In this document: one piece after another, positions 1-6,228 of the stretch
Position numbering within the stretch: the stretch's first letter is position 1
How the letters are laid out: the number at the start of each line of letters is the position of its first letter
Origin: Alphaproteobacteria bacterium
GTDB taxonomy: Bacteria; Pseudomonadota; Alphaproteobacteria; Micropepsales; Micropepsaceae
DNA: 7,848 nucleotides
Assembly: GCA_028869725.1 (NCBI GenBank)
Contig: JAGWRJ010000265.1
Coordinates: 1-7,848, forward strand
Direction: 5' to 3'
Translations under genes and position numbers: made by a program
Notes under the pieces: generated by a model
The model's database searches: none
Told to the model about the DNA's origin: nothing
What the model saw: the letters and a program-made list of their open reading frames with translations, nothing else

Positions 1-791
1 GGCAGAGCGTCTTCACTGGCCGCCAGCATCTGACGCGCCGTCTCGACCGCAACCAGTTTGGCTCCCGCAACTTTGGGCAGCGTGACTGGACCCGAGATCA
101 GTGTGGTTTCGGCGCCCGCCGCGACCAGGGCATGGGCAATCGCATACCCTTGGCGGCCTGACGAGCGGTTGGCGATGTAGCGCACGGGATCAAGAGGTTC
201 ATGGGTGGGCCCGGCGGTGACCAGCGCCCGTATCCCCGTCAGTGAACGTTCAGCCCCAAGCAGGCGGCGAATGGCCGACAAGATCGCCTCCGGTTCGGCC
301 ATGCGTCCGGGACCATACTCGCCGCAGGCCATCGCCCCGTCGTCGGGTCCTACGAAGTGTACCCCGTCAGCCACGAGCTGGGTCAGATTGCGCTGCGTTG
401 CCGGATGCTGCCACATGCGCACGTTCATCGCCGGGGCCATGAGTACGGGTTTGTCGGTGGCCAGCAGCGTCGTAGAGGCAAGATCGTCCGCCCGTCCGCT
501 GGCAGCCTTGGCCATGAGATCGGCTGTGGCTGGCGCCACGACCAGAAGGTCGGCCGCGCGCGACAGCTCGATATGGCCCATCTGGGCTTCGTCCGTGAGG
601 CTGAACAGGTCGCGATGCACCTCTGCGTGGGAGAGGGCCGCCAGCGAAAGAGGGGTTACAAACTCCTCGCCCGCCCGCGTCAGGACCGTGCGTACGCTGA
701 GGCCCTCGCCGGTCAGCAGACGAATCAGTTCAAGGGACTTGTAGGCGGCGATGCCTCCGCCGATGATGAGCAAAATTTGCTGGCCACGCAC
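1..791 (-). CDS. coaBC: Bifunctional phosphopantothenoylcysteine decarboxylase / phosphopantothenate-cysteine ligase (CoaBC), C-terminus off the window
   Basis: Two steps of coenzyme A synthesis in the cytoplasm: CoaB ligates cysteine to 4'-phosphopantothenate using CTP, and CoaC decarboxylates the product with FMN. The minus-strand frame is open to base 1, giving about 263 residues. In the CoaC domain I see the FMN-binding start GGGIAAYK (about residues 11-18), the active-site His in MGHIEL (H73), the APAMN motif (N123) and the catalytic Cys in ACGEYGPGRM (C156). The CoaB domain follows from about residue 185, with TAGPTHEPLDPVRYIANRSSG; its C-terminal half lies outside the window. I chose the GTG at 791-789 because MRGQQILLIIGGG matches the usual N-terminal length and a GAGG lies 9 nt upstream. 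An in-frame ATG at 806-804 adds five residues but has no visible ribosome binding site. The family call is secure; the start is less so. Confidence 0.95.
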   Translation of the reverse strand, partial: MRGQQILLIIGGGIAAYKSLELIRLLTGEGLSVRTVLTRAGEEFVTPLSLAALSHAEVHRDLFSLTDEAQMGHIELSRAADLLVVAPATADLMAKAASGRADDLASTTLLATDKPVLMAPAMNVRMWQHPATQRNLTQLVADGVHFVGPDDGAMACGEYGPGRMAEPEAILSAIRRLLGAERSLTGIRALVTAGPTHEPLDPVRYIANRSSGRQGYAIAHALVAAGAETTLISGPVTLPKVAGAKLVAVETARQMLAASEDAL

Positions 792-827
792 CTGCCAAAT
801 CCTCATTCGTGCCGGGATAATCCGAAC

Positions 828-848
828 TCGATATGGGGATTATATCGA
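828..848. promoter_or_regulatory. Inverted repeat TCGATAT-N7-ATATCGA, operator-like
   Basis: A perfect 7-bp inverted repeat (828-834 and 842-848) with a 7-bp spacer. It overlaps the TATAAT box and the predicted start of transcription of coaBC, in the gap between coaBC and the divergent acyl-CoA synthetase. Geometry and position suit a dimeric repressor site, and it is AT-rich compared with its surroundings. I do not recognise the regulator, and no regulator gene is in the window. A chance palindrome in a promoter is possible. Confidence 0.35.
839..844 (-). promoter_or_regulatory. Probable -10 box of the coaBC promoter
   Basis: Read on the minus strand this is a perfect TATAAT, about 48 nt upstream of the GTG start of coaBC. 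That predicts a transcript starting near 830-833 and a leader of about 40 nt. The -35 region at 17-bp spacing (862-867) reads TACACT, a weak match to TTGACA, so this may be an activator-dependent promoter or one read by a tolerant alphaproteobacterial sigma factor. The box sits inside an inverted repeat. The location is inferred from consensus only. Confidence 0.45.
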
Positions 849-1153
849 ATAACGAAGGCAAAGTGTAGATCTAAGTTCAGGGCGAGCTGAGGAGGTATGG
901 GCGCGCATTTTGCCGGTGGGCGAAGTGGGCCCTGAAGGAAAGGACCGGGCGGTGATGGGCGCGCGCATATCAGCAGGAGCCGCTGTTCTGACGTGGCCCA
1001 CCGCGCAGGCGCGAGGTCTGTCCGTTACCCTCCAGCCTCCCTGGTCCCGCCGTTCGAAGGGCGCATGGTTTCCGCCCGACGCCAGAGTCCGGCAATACGC
1101 GCATTGGGCGCGATCCTGCCTTTTGCCCCTTCCGTTCGGAGCGGGCCTTCTGC

Positions 1154-1157
1154 GAGG
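1154..1157 (+). promoter_or_regulatory. Ribosome binding site deciding the synthetase start
   Basis: GAGG ends 6 nt before the ATG at 1164. It supports 1164 over the upstream in-frame ATG at 993, which would add 57 residues that resemble no acyl-CoA synthetase sequence. Confidence 0.6.
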
Positions 1158-1163
1158 TACTCC

Positions 1164-3038
1164 ATGAACATTCCCGCCAAAGTCGACCTGCCACCGTTCA
1201 AGCCTCTGCCCCTGAAGCCACCCTCGATCGCGGTCACCCGCAAGGAGGGCAACATCTACCTGCGGGCGCGCTATCCTCTGGGCGAGATGGCGCGATCGAT
1301 CGCCCATCTGCTCGAGGTGAAGGCAGCGGCCCATCCGGACCGCCCGTTCATGGCTGAGCGTACCCCCCTGGCCGATGGCAGGACGGGAGACTGGCGCTTT
1401 ATCACCTATGGCCAGATCAATGCGCGGGCCACTGAGATTGCCCAGGCCCTCTTGAGCCGCGGGCTGGGACCGCAGACGCCGCTGATGGTCCTGTCCGGCA
1501 ATTCCATTCGTCACGCTGCAATGATGCTTGGCGCGATGAAGGCACGCGTGCCCATCGCCCCGGTGTCGGTCGCCTATTCGCTTGTCAGCACGGATTACGC
1601 CAAGCTGCGCCATGTGGTCAGCCTGTGCAAACCGGCGATGATCTTCGCTGAGCAGGGACCGCTCTTTGCGCGGGCCCTGGATGCGGTGGCCGATGGAGCG
1701 GTCGAGGTCGTCAGTGCCGTCGACATCCCCGGGCGGCAGGTCACGCTGTATGATGCGCTCAAAGGCGAAGATGAGCCGGCACGCCTCGCCCAGTCGATGG
1801 CGCAGATTCATCACGGCACGATCGCCAAATATCTCTTCACATCAGGGTCGACCGGTATGCCGAAAGGTGTGATCCAGACCCATGGCATGATGTGTGCGGT
1901 CGTTGCGGCCCAGGAGGCGTTGCGCACCGAGCCACCCGATCCGGACGAGATCCCCCAAAGCCTCGAATGGATGCCCTGGAGCCATATCTCAGCCGGAAAT
2001 ATCGGCTTCAACAACAGTCTGCAGGCCGGTGGCACGATCTATCTTGATGCGGGCAAGCCCCTGGCCGGCATGTTTGACGAGACCATCCGCAATCTGCGCG
2101 AAATCGCACCTCTGGTGTTCGGCTCGGCGCCGATCGCCTTCTCCTGGCTCGCAGATGCCATGGAAAAGGATGCAGCGCTGCGGGACAAGTTCTTTTCCAA
2201 ACTGCGCCAGCTCGCCTATGGCGGCGCCACGCTCAGTCAGGACATCTACGAGCGCATCCAGGCCCTGTCGATCGCCGCAACCGGCATGCGTATCCCCTTC
2301 ACCACGATGTACGGAGCGACCGAAACCCAGGGCGTCACGGTGGTGCACTGGCTGAGCGAACGCGTTGGACTCATCGGGCTGCCACTGCCGGGACTGACAC
2401 TTAAACTCGTCCCCAACGGCAACAAGCTCGAGGTGCGGGTGAAAGGCCCGACCGTAACCCCGGGCTATCTGGCACGGCCCGATTTGACCAAGGCCGCTTT
2501 TGACGAGGAAGATTTTTATTGTCTCGGCGATGCCGCCCGCTTCGTCGATGAGACCGCACCTGAACAGGGTCTGGTGTTTGACGGACGGGTCACCGAGGAT
2601 TTCAAGCTCGACACCGGGACCTGGATTTCGGTAGGCACGTTGCGCGCTCAGGCCATCGCAGCGGCATCGCCCGTGCTTCAGGACTGCGTCGTGTGCGGCC
2701 ACGACAAACCGTTTGTGGCTATTCTTGCCTGGCCAAATCCCACTGCGGCCAGAGAGATGGCGGCAGACAGTGGACGCAGCACGGTCGATGAGATTTTGGC
2801 AGCTCCAAAGCTGCGGGCGTTCATCAAAGAGCGCTTTGCCGCGTATAATAAGCAAGGGGGCGGCTCATCCTTGCGTATCAAGCGTGTGCTCTTGATGAGC
2901 GAACCCCCATCCATCGACGGTCATGAGATCACCGACAAGGGCTATATCAACCAGCGGGCAACGTTGGAGCGGCGGGCCCGGCTGGTGGATCTGCTCTATA
3001 CCGAGCCCGCACCGGCCGACGTGATCATTGTCGACTAG
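1164..3038 (+). CDS. Feruloyl-CoA-synthase-type acyl-CoA synthetase (AMP-forming, ANL superfamily)
   Basis: A 624-residue cytoplasmic acid:CoA ligase that activates a carboxylic acid through an acyl-adenylate. Visible motifs are the phosphate-binding loop FTSGSTGMPKG (225-235), the aromatic A4-type region WMPWSH (269-274), the A5 motif YGATET (383-388), the ribose-binding Asp in CLGD (D456), FDGRVTEDFKL (472-482) and the C-terminal catalytic Lys in EITDKGYINQR (K592). The segments GRVTEDFKLDTGTW and ITDKGYINQRA, together with the length, place it in the feruloyl-CoA synthase branch rather than among fatty-acyl-CoA ligases. No enoyl-CoA hydratase/aldolase (ech) or vanillin dehydrogenase (vdh) gene accompanies it, as would be expected for ferulate degradation, so the substrate is open; a substituted aromatic or other bulky acid is plausible. 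The family call is strong and the substrate is unknown. Confidence 0.9.
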   Translation: MNIPAKVDLPPFKPLPLKPPSIAVTRKEGNIYLRARYPLGEMARSIAHLLEVKAAAHPDRPFMAERTPLADGRTGDWRFITYGQINARATEIAQALLSRGLGPQTPLMVLSGNSIRHAAMMLGAMKARVPIAPVSVAYSLVSTDYAKLRHVVSLCKPAMIFAEQGPLFARALDAVADGAVEVVSAVDIPGRQVTLYDALKGEDEPARLAQSMAQIHHGTIAKYLFTSGSTGMPKGVIQTHGMMCAVVAAQEALRTEPPDPDEIPQSLEWMPWSHISAGNIGFNNSLQAGGTIYLDAGKPLAGMFDETIRNLREIAPLVFGSAPIAFSWLADAMEKDAALRDKFFSKLRQLAYGGATLSQDIYERIQALSIAATGMRIPFTTMYGATETQGVTVVHWLSERVGLIGLPLPGLTLKLVPNGNKLEVRVKGPTVTPGYLARPDLTKAAFDEEDFYCLGDAARFVDETAPEQGLVFDGRVTEDFKLDTGTWISVGTLRAQAIAAASPVLQDCVVCGHDKPFVAILAWPNPTAAREMAADSGRSTVDEILAAPKLRAFIKERFAAYNKQGGGSSLRIKRVLLMSEPPSIDGHEITDKGYINQRATLERRARLVDLLYTEPAPADVIIVD

Positions 3039-3101
3039 GCTGCCCGCAAGGCCTGAGCTGGCGGTCCGCCATTGCGGCACGTCAGCCCTGCCGAGAGGTG
3101 A

Positions 3102-3156
3102 GGTTGCCAGCGGCAGTCTGCGCTGTGACCGCGCAGCTGCCCGGTCGCTGGCACCC
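3102..3156 (+). terminator. Long imperfect hairpin downstream of the synthetase gene, terminator-like but without a U-tract
   Basis: Pairing I can trace: GCCAGCG (3106-3112) with CGCTGGC (3146-3152); GCAG (3113-3116) with CTGC (3137-3140), leaving a 5-nt bulge on the 3' side; and CTGCGC (3118-3123) with GCGCAG (3131-3136) around a 7-nt loop. The base extends by a T-A pair and two G-C pairs past one mismatch. That is about 17-20 pairs, starting 63 nt after the synthetase stop. No run of T follows, so it is not a classic intrinsic terminator. It could be a transcript-stabilising 3' end, a Rho-linked end or a regulatory leader for the next gene. An alternative fold, GACCG (3127-3131) with CGGTC (3142-3146), excludes part of the main stem. 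Confidence 0.45.
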
Positions 3157-3260
3157 GCATCGCCTGCGAATGTGCATAAAATGTGTCCATTGGATCAAAG
3201 CTGCGTGTCGGTGTTAACCGCACGGCAACCTCCAGGGGTGTCCTTTAGCCGGGTGCCAAA

Positions 3261-3266
3261 AGGAGG
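3261..3266 (+). promoter_or_regulatory. Strong ribosome binding site of the 70-residue gene
   Basis: AGGAGG, preceded by AAA, lies 8 nt before the ATG at 3275. It is among the best Shine-Dalgarno matches in the window and argues that the small frame is translated. An in-frame GTG at 3266 overlaps the site itself and cannot be its start. Confidence 0.75.
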
Positions 3267-3274
3267 TGTGGCCG

Positions 3275-3487
3275 ATGAGCTTGAGAACGGATGACATCTG
3301 TCTCCTGGCCGCCGAAATGGCGCAAGAACACGGAGCAGTTGCGCGCGACTATGCGCGCAGGGCGACGCGCGAGTTCGAACATGTAGGCCAATGGGAGCGC
3401 GCCCGTTTCTGGCATGTTCTCGCAGTGCTCCTGGATGACATCGTCGAACAGCGTCTTGATCCGCACGTCCCCATCCGCGTGCACTGA
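3275..3487 (+). CDS. Small hypothetical protein, 70 residues
   Basis: I do not recognise the family. The protein is charged and very probably all alpha-helical. A helix near residues 6-33 carries Ala, Glu and Arg (AAEMAQEHG, then ARDYARRATREFEHVG), and a second near 38-60 is richer in Trp, Leu and Val (WERARFWHVLAVLLDDIVEQRL), followed by a short tail DPHVPIRVH. There is no signal peptide and no clear membrane span; the hydrophobic patch FWHVLAVLL is short and flanked by charges, so a soluble helical hairpin is likely. The start is fixed by a strong ribosome binding site. The gene lies 236 bp after the synthetase and 74 bp before the hydrolase on the same strand, so it may be co-transcribed with the hydrolase. 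That it is a gene is well supported by the ribosome binding site and protein-like composition; function is unknown. Confidence 0.75.
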   Translation: MSLRTDDICLLAAEMAQEHGAVARDYARRATREFEHVGQWERARFWHVLAVLLDDIVEQRLDPHVPIRVH

Positions 3488-3548
3488 GCCGCGCGCGAAG
3501 CGCTTGCACCGGCGTCGCCAGCATGCAGACTTGCGCTCTGTTGCGCTC

Positions 3549-3553
3549 AAGGA
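3549..3553 (+). promoter_or_regulatory. Ribosome binding site deciding the hydrolase start
   Basis: AAGGA ends 8 nt before the ATG at 3562. In-frame ATGs at 3523 and 3553 lack a site at suitable spacing, and 3553 overlaps this one. The 13 extra residues from 3523 do not resemble the family N-terminus. Confidence 0.55.
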
Positions 3554-3561
3554 TGCTACCG

Positions 3562-4497
3562 ATGCCGCTCGATCCGACCCTGAAAGCCCTTCTGGACAGT
3601 CTTCAGAGCCAGGCCATGCCGCCCATGTGGCAGATGGAGCCGGCCATGGCCAGGGTGGCTTTTACCGCCATGATGCAGGTCGTTGGTCCCAGGGATGAAC
3701 CGATCGGTCGGACCGAGGATGTCGCAATCTGCGACGGGCAGGTCATGCTGCGTGTCTATACGCCAGTCGCCGCAGGTGGCGGTGCGTTGCCTGCTCTGCT
3801 GTTCTTTCACGGTGGCGGGTATGTGATCGGCGATCTTGATTCCCATGACGGCCTTTGCCGCATTCTCGCCAATGAAGCAGGCGTGCGCGTCGTGGCCGTC
3901 AATTATCGTCTGGCGCCGGAGCACAAATTCCCGGCTGCCGTCAACGATGCGCTGGCCGCGCTCTCCTACGTGCAGGACCATGCGGTTCGTCTTGGTATCG
4001 ATCCCAACCGGCTCGCAGTCGGTGGCGACTCCGCTGGCGGCGGTCTGGCTGCTGTTCTGGCCCAGCATGCGCCGCAGATTGGGGCCAGGCTGCGGCTACA
4101 GATGCTGCTCTTTCCTGTCACCCAGATCGGAGAAGATACGCCCTCACTGACCACCTTTGCCGAAGGCTATTTTCTCGAGCGCGAGGCTCTGCGCTGGTTC
4201 TACGGGCACTATCTGCCTGCACACACGGACCGTGCGGATCCCAAAATCTCACCGCTGAAAGCGAAGGATGTCAGTCAGGTTGCGCCCGCCTTCGTGATGC
4301 TGGCCGGGTTCGATCCGCTCCATGATGAGGGGCTTCTTTATGCCGAGCGGCTGCGCCAGGCAGGGGTGCCGGTCACGGTGCGCGATTATCCCGACATGGT
4401 GCACGATTTCATCTACATGGTATCGGCGCTGCCGTCGGCGCGCCCGGCCCTGAAAGTGGCGTCGGACGCACTGAAGACGGCTCTCAATCCGGTATGA
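3562..4497 (+). CDS. Alpha/beta hydrolase, HSL-type (bacterial family IV) esterase/lipase
   Basis: A 311-residue serine esterase, probably cytoplasmic because no signal peptide is seen. The hormone-sensitive-lipase hallmarks are all present: the oxyanion-hole motif HGGGYVIGD (83-91), YRLAPEHKFP, the nucleophile elbow GDSAGG (S157), the acid FDPLHDEG (D251) and the catalytic His in MVHDF (H281). The first 45 residues would form the N-terminal cap typical of the family. It opens with MPLDPTLKALLDSL, a common start in this group. Such enzymes hydrolyse short to medium acyl esters, and substrates cannot be read from sequence. Its last 14 bases overlap the end of the convergent flavoenzyme gene. 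With the upstream acyl-CoA synthetase it could release and then activate an acid, but that link is inference from proximity. Confidence 0.93.
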   Translation: MPLDPTLKALLDSLQSQAMPPMWQMEPAMARVAFTAMMQVVGPRDEPIGRTEDVAICDGQVMLRVYTPVAAGGGALPALLFFHGGGYVIGDLDSHDGLCRILANEAGVRVVAVNYRLAPEHKFPAAVNDALAALSYVQDHAVRLGIDPNRLAVGGDSAGGGLAAVLAQHAPQIGARLRLQMLLFPVTQIGEDTPSLTTFAEGYFLEREALRWFYGHYLPAHTDRADPKISPLKAKDVSQVAPAFVMLAGFDPLHDEGLLYAERLRQAGVPVTVRDYPDMVHDFIYMVSALPSARPALKVASDALKTALNPV

Positions 4498-6151
4498 GCT
4501 TTCCAGGGTTGAGGATACCCCGCGGATCCAGTGTGGCCTTGACCGCGCGCAGAACCTCAATGCCGAGCGGCCCCTTTTCGTGGACCATATAATCGCGGTG
4601 ATCCTCGCCGACGCCATGGTGATGGCTGATGGTACCACCGTGTGTGATGATTGCCTTGCTCGCTGCGGTCTTGATAGCCCGCCATTGGGCCAGTTCGGCG
4701 TCCAGAACGCGCGGAAAAATGAACGTGAAGTAGAGGCTTGCGCCATCTGGATAGGAATGGCTGACATGGCACATCACGATGCCACGGGCTCCCGGTCTTG
4801 GTACATGGGCCGTAATCGCCTGCCTGAGTGCGGTTGTCACCGCATCATAAAGTCGGTCCAGATTCGTCCAGCTGGTTGCAGTCTCGAGCGTGTCGACACC
4901 AACGCCATGATCGAGCATCGGATCGCGCAGATACGGGGCATGAAACCGTCCTGCAAGCCATGACCGCGCCGGCCCCTGGCCGACATTGACACCACCACAG
5001 CTGCGCACAAGTCGCGCGAAATCACGATGTGCTTCATCGCATAAAGGGCCTTCAAACAGTGCGATGAGAGCGCAAGTCTGCCCGTCCAAGCGACGTGCTG
5101 CGAGGTACTTTCTGATCAGCCAGTCACCAATCCGCGGGCGCTGTCCTGCAGCGCGCCAGGCACGAAAAAAGCGGGTTTCCTCGGGGTCGGACAGACGCAA
5201 CATGCTGGCCTCTATCCCACTTTGCACGGCAAGGCGGATTGCGCGCAGACCACCAGCAAAATCTGCAAACAGAAAGCTCGCCATGCGCCGCGCACGGGGC
5301 TGGGTGTGAACCCGCACCGAAGCTTCAGCAATCACGCCAAACAGTCCTTCGCTTCCCAGTATCAGATCCTTGAGGCGTGGTCCGGCGGCAGAGGCTGGAG
5401 CCGCTTCGGTGTGCAGAAGTCCACGTGGGCTGACGAGGAGCGCGGATTGGAGCCAGTCGTCGGCGCGGCCATAGCCATTGGACTGCTGCCCGGCCCCGCG
5501 ATGGGCGATCCAGCCCCCCAGTGTTGAGTACTCAAAGCTCTGCGGGAAATGCCCCAGGGTAAGGCCCACGGCGCCCAGCGCCTGTTCGAGCGCAGGTCCC
5601 CTGATACCTGCCTGAACGCGCGCAAGCCCTGACATCTGATCGATGTCGAGCACCGTGTCCATGGCTGAAAGGTCAAGACAGATGACTGCCTGGTGGTGTC
5701 CGCGTTGGGGCGTGACCCCGCCTACCACACTAGTGCCGCCGCCATAGGGCACGATGGCAATGTCGTTGAGTTCGGCCCATTTCAGGATGTCATAGATCTG
5801 TTCCGTGCTTTGCGGAAAGACCACCGCGTCCGGTGCCAGCGAAAGATCGCCTGCGCGCAGGCAGAGCAGGTCCGGATAGGAGCGGCCCCGGGCATGGTGG
5901 ATGCGCGCCGGGCTGTCCTGGTGCACCTGGTCGCTCTCGACGATGCGGGCAAGTTCCTTCAGGGCCGCCGGCGCAAGACGCGCAGCAGGCAGAACGACAT
6001 CTGAAAGCTGTCGGGCAGGCGTTGCCAGAAGACTCGGCATGCCGAGTTCGCCGGCAAGCCAGGCCCAGACGGCATCGGCATCAAGGGCCGGGTCATGATG
6101 GGTCGTCTGTCCCCATCCATTCCAGCGCAGCTGCGCGCGATCACGGCTCAT
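4484..6151 (-). CDS. FAD-binding oxidase resembling alkyldihydroxyacetonephosphate synthase (AGPS-like)
   Basis: A 555-residue flavoprotein of the vanillyl-alcohol-oxidase/PCMH fold. In eukaryotes AGPS swaps the acyl chain of acyl-DHAP for a fatty alcohol, the step that creates the ether bond. Features shared with AGPS: N-terminal RWNGWG (9-14); the FAD-binding PYGGGTSVVGGV (135-146); QSFEYSTLGGWIAHRGAG (204-221), continuing QQSNGYG; LGSEGLFGVI (265-274); the SHSYPDGASLYFTF segment (464-477), whose Tyr matches the catalytic Tyr of AGPS; and GTISHHHGVG (506-515), whose His cluster is also catalytic in AGPS. It ends LDPRGILNPGKL. The length suits bacterial homologues, which lack the peroxisomal targeting extension. 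ATG 6151 is preceded by AAGGAGGA; an ATG at 6172 lies upstream of that site. Other flavin oxidases share the fold, but the histidine triplet and WNGWG favour the AGPS branch. The actual reaction in this organism is not proven. Confidence 0.88.
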   Translation of the reverse strand: MSRDRAQLRWNGWGQTTHHDPALDADAVWAWLAGELGMPSLLATPARQLSDVVLPAARLAPAALKELARIVESDQVHQDSPARIHHARGRSYPDLLCLRAGDLSLAPDAVVFPQSTEQIYDILKWAELNDIAIVPYGGGTSVVGGVTPQRGHHQAVICLDLSAMDTVLDIDQMSGLARVQAGIRGPALEQALGAVGLTLGHFPQSFEYSTLGGWIAHRGAGQQSNGYGRADDWLQSALLVSPRGLLHTEAAPASAAGPRLKDLILGSEGLFGVIAEASVRVHTQPRARRMASFLFADFAGGLRAIRLAVQSGIEASMLRLSDPEETRFFRAWRAAGQRPRIGDWLIRKYLAARRLDGQTCALIALFEGPLCDEAHRDFARLVRSCGGVNVGQGPARSWLAGRFHAPYLRDPMLDHGVGVDTLETATSWTNLDRLYDAVTTALRQAITAHVPRPGARGIVMCHVSHSYPDGASLYFTFIFPRVLDAELAQWRAIKTAASKAIITHGGTISHHHGVGEDHRDYMVHEKGPLGIEVLRAVKATLDPRGILNPGKLIPD

Positions 6152-6154
6152 TCG

Positions 6155-6162
6155 TCCTCCTT
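6155..6162 (-). promoter_or_regulatory. Strong ribosome binding site of the AGPS-like gene
   Basis: AAGGAGGA read on the minus strand; the AGGAGG core ends 4 nt before the ATG at 6151-6149. It lies in the 77-nt gap after the lipid kinase stop, allows independent initiation there, and excludes the upstream ATG at 6172. Confidence 0.75.
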
Positions 6163-6228
6163 GCGCCGCCATCCGGCTTCATGCATCGGGCGAGGATAAC
6201 ACCTGGCTCGGTCCCGTTCCCTGGCATC

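Larger units (their letters stand above)
807..1163. other. Divergent intergenic region between coaBC and the acyl-CoA synthetase gene
   Basis: About 357 bp without a convincing gene. The coaBC-proximal end is AT-rich and holds the TATAAT box and inverted repeat. The rest is GC-rich. It contains an orphan GAGGAGG at 889-895 without a properly spaced start codon, a 10-bp direct repeat ATGGGCGCGC (897-906 and 955-964), and open frames whose translations (rich in Arg, Pro, Ser and Ala) look like noise. I found no clear -35/-10 pair for the plus-strand synthetase and no known riboswitch. Confidence 0.5.

Noticed and set aside
205..890. Plus-strand open frames across coaBC
   Set aside because: They are antisense to clearly conserved CoaBC active-site regions, and their translations are Arg/Ser/Ala-rich noise.
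993..1163. In-frame ATG giving the acyl-CoA synthetase 57 extra N-terminal residues
   Set aside because: The extra residues are low-complexity Arg/Ser/Pro/Ala-rich sequence unlike any ligase N-terminus, and a GAGG sits 6 nt before the ATG at 1164, where family-like sequence begins.
910..1167. Possible 85-residue plus-strand gene starting with TTG downstream of GAGGAGG
   Set aside because: The start is 14 nt from the Shine-Dalgarno-like sequence, the product shows no recognisable pattern, and the frame runs into the synthetase start in another phase.
840..1814. Long minus-strand open frame of 324 codons
   Set aside because: It lies antisense to the synthetase and the divergent region. Its translation is rich in Arg, Gly, Asp, His and Gln with no motif, as expected for a GC-rich shadow frame.
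1989..2855. Minus-strand open frame of 288 codons inside the synthetase
   Set aside because: It is fully antisense to conserved ligase motifs (A5, FDGRVTEDFKL) and has no family signature or ribosome binding site I could see.
3190..3218. TTGGAT-N17-GTTAAC as a promoter for the 70-residue gene
   Set aside because: Both hexamers match consensus poorly, so I could not support it as a feature, although a promoter in 3157-3260 is plausible.
3195..3550. Two minus-strand open frames over the small gene
   Set aside because: They are antisense to the small gene, which has the strong ribosome binding site, and their translations carry no motif.
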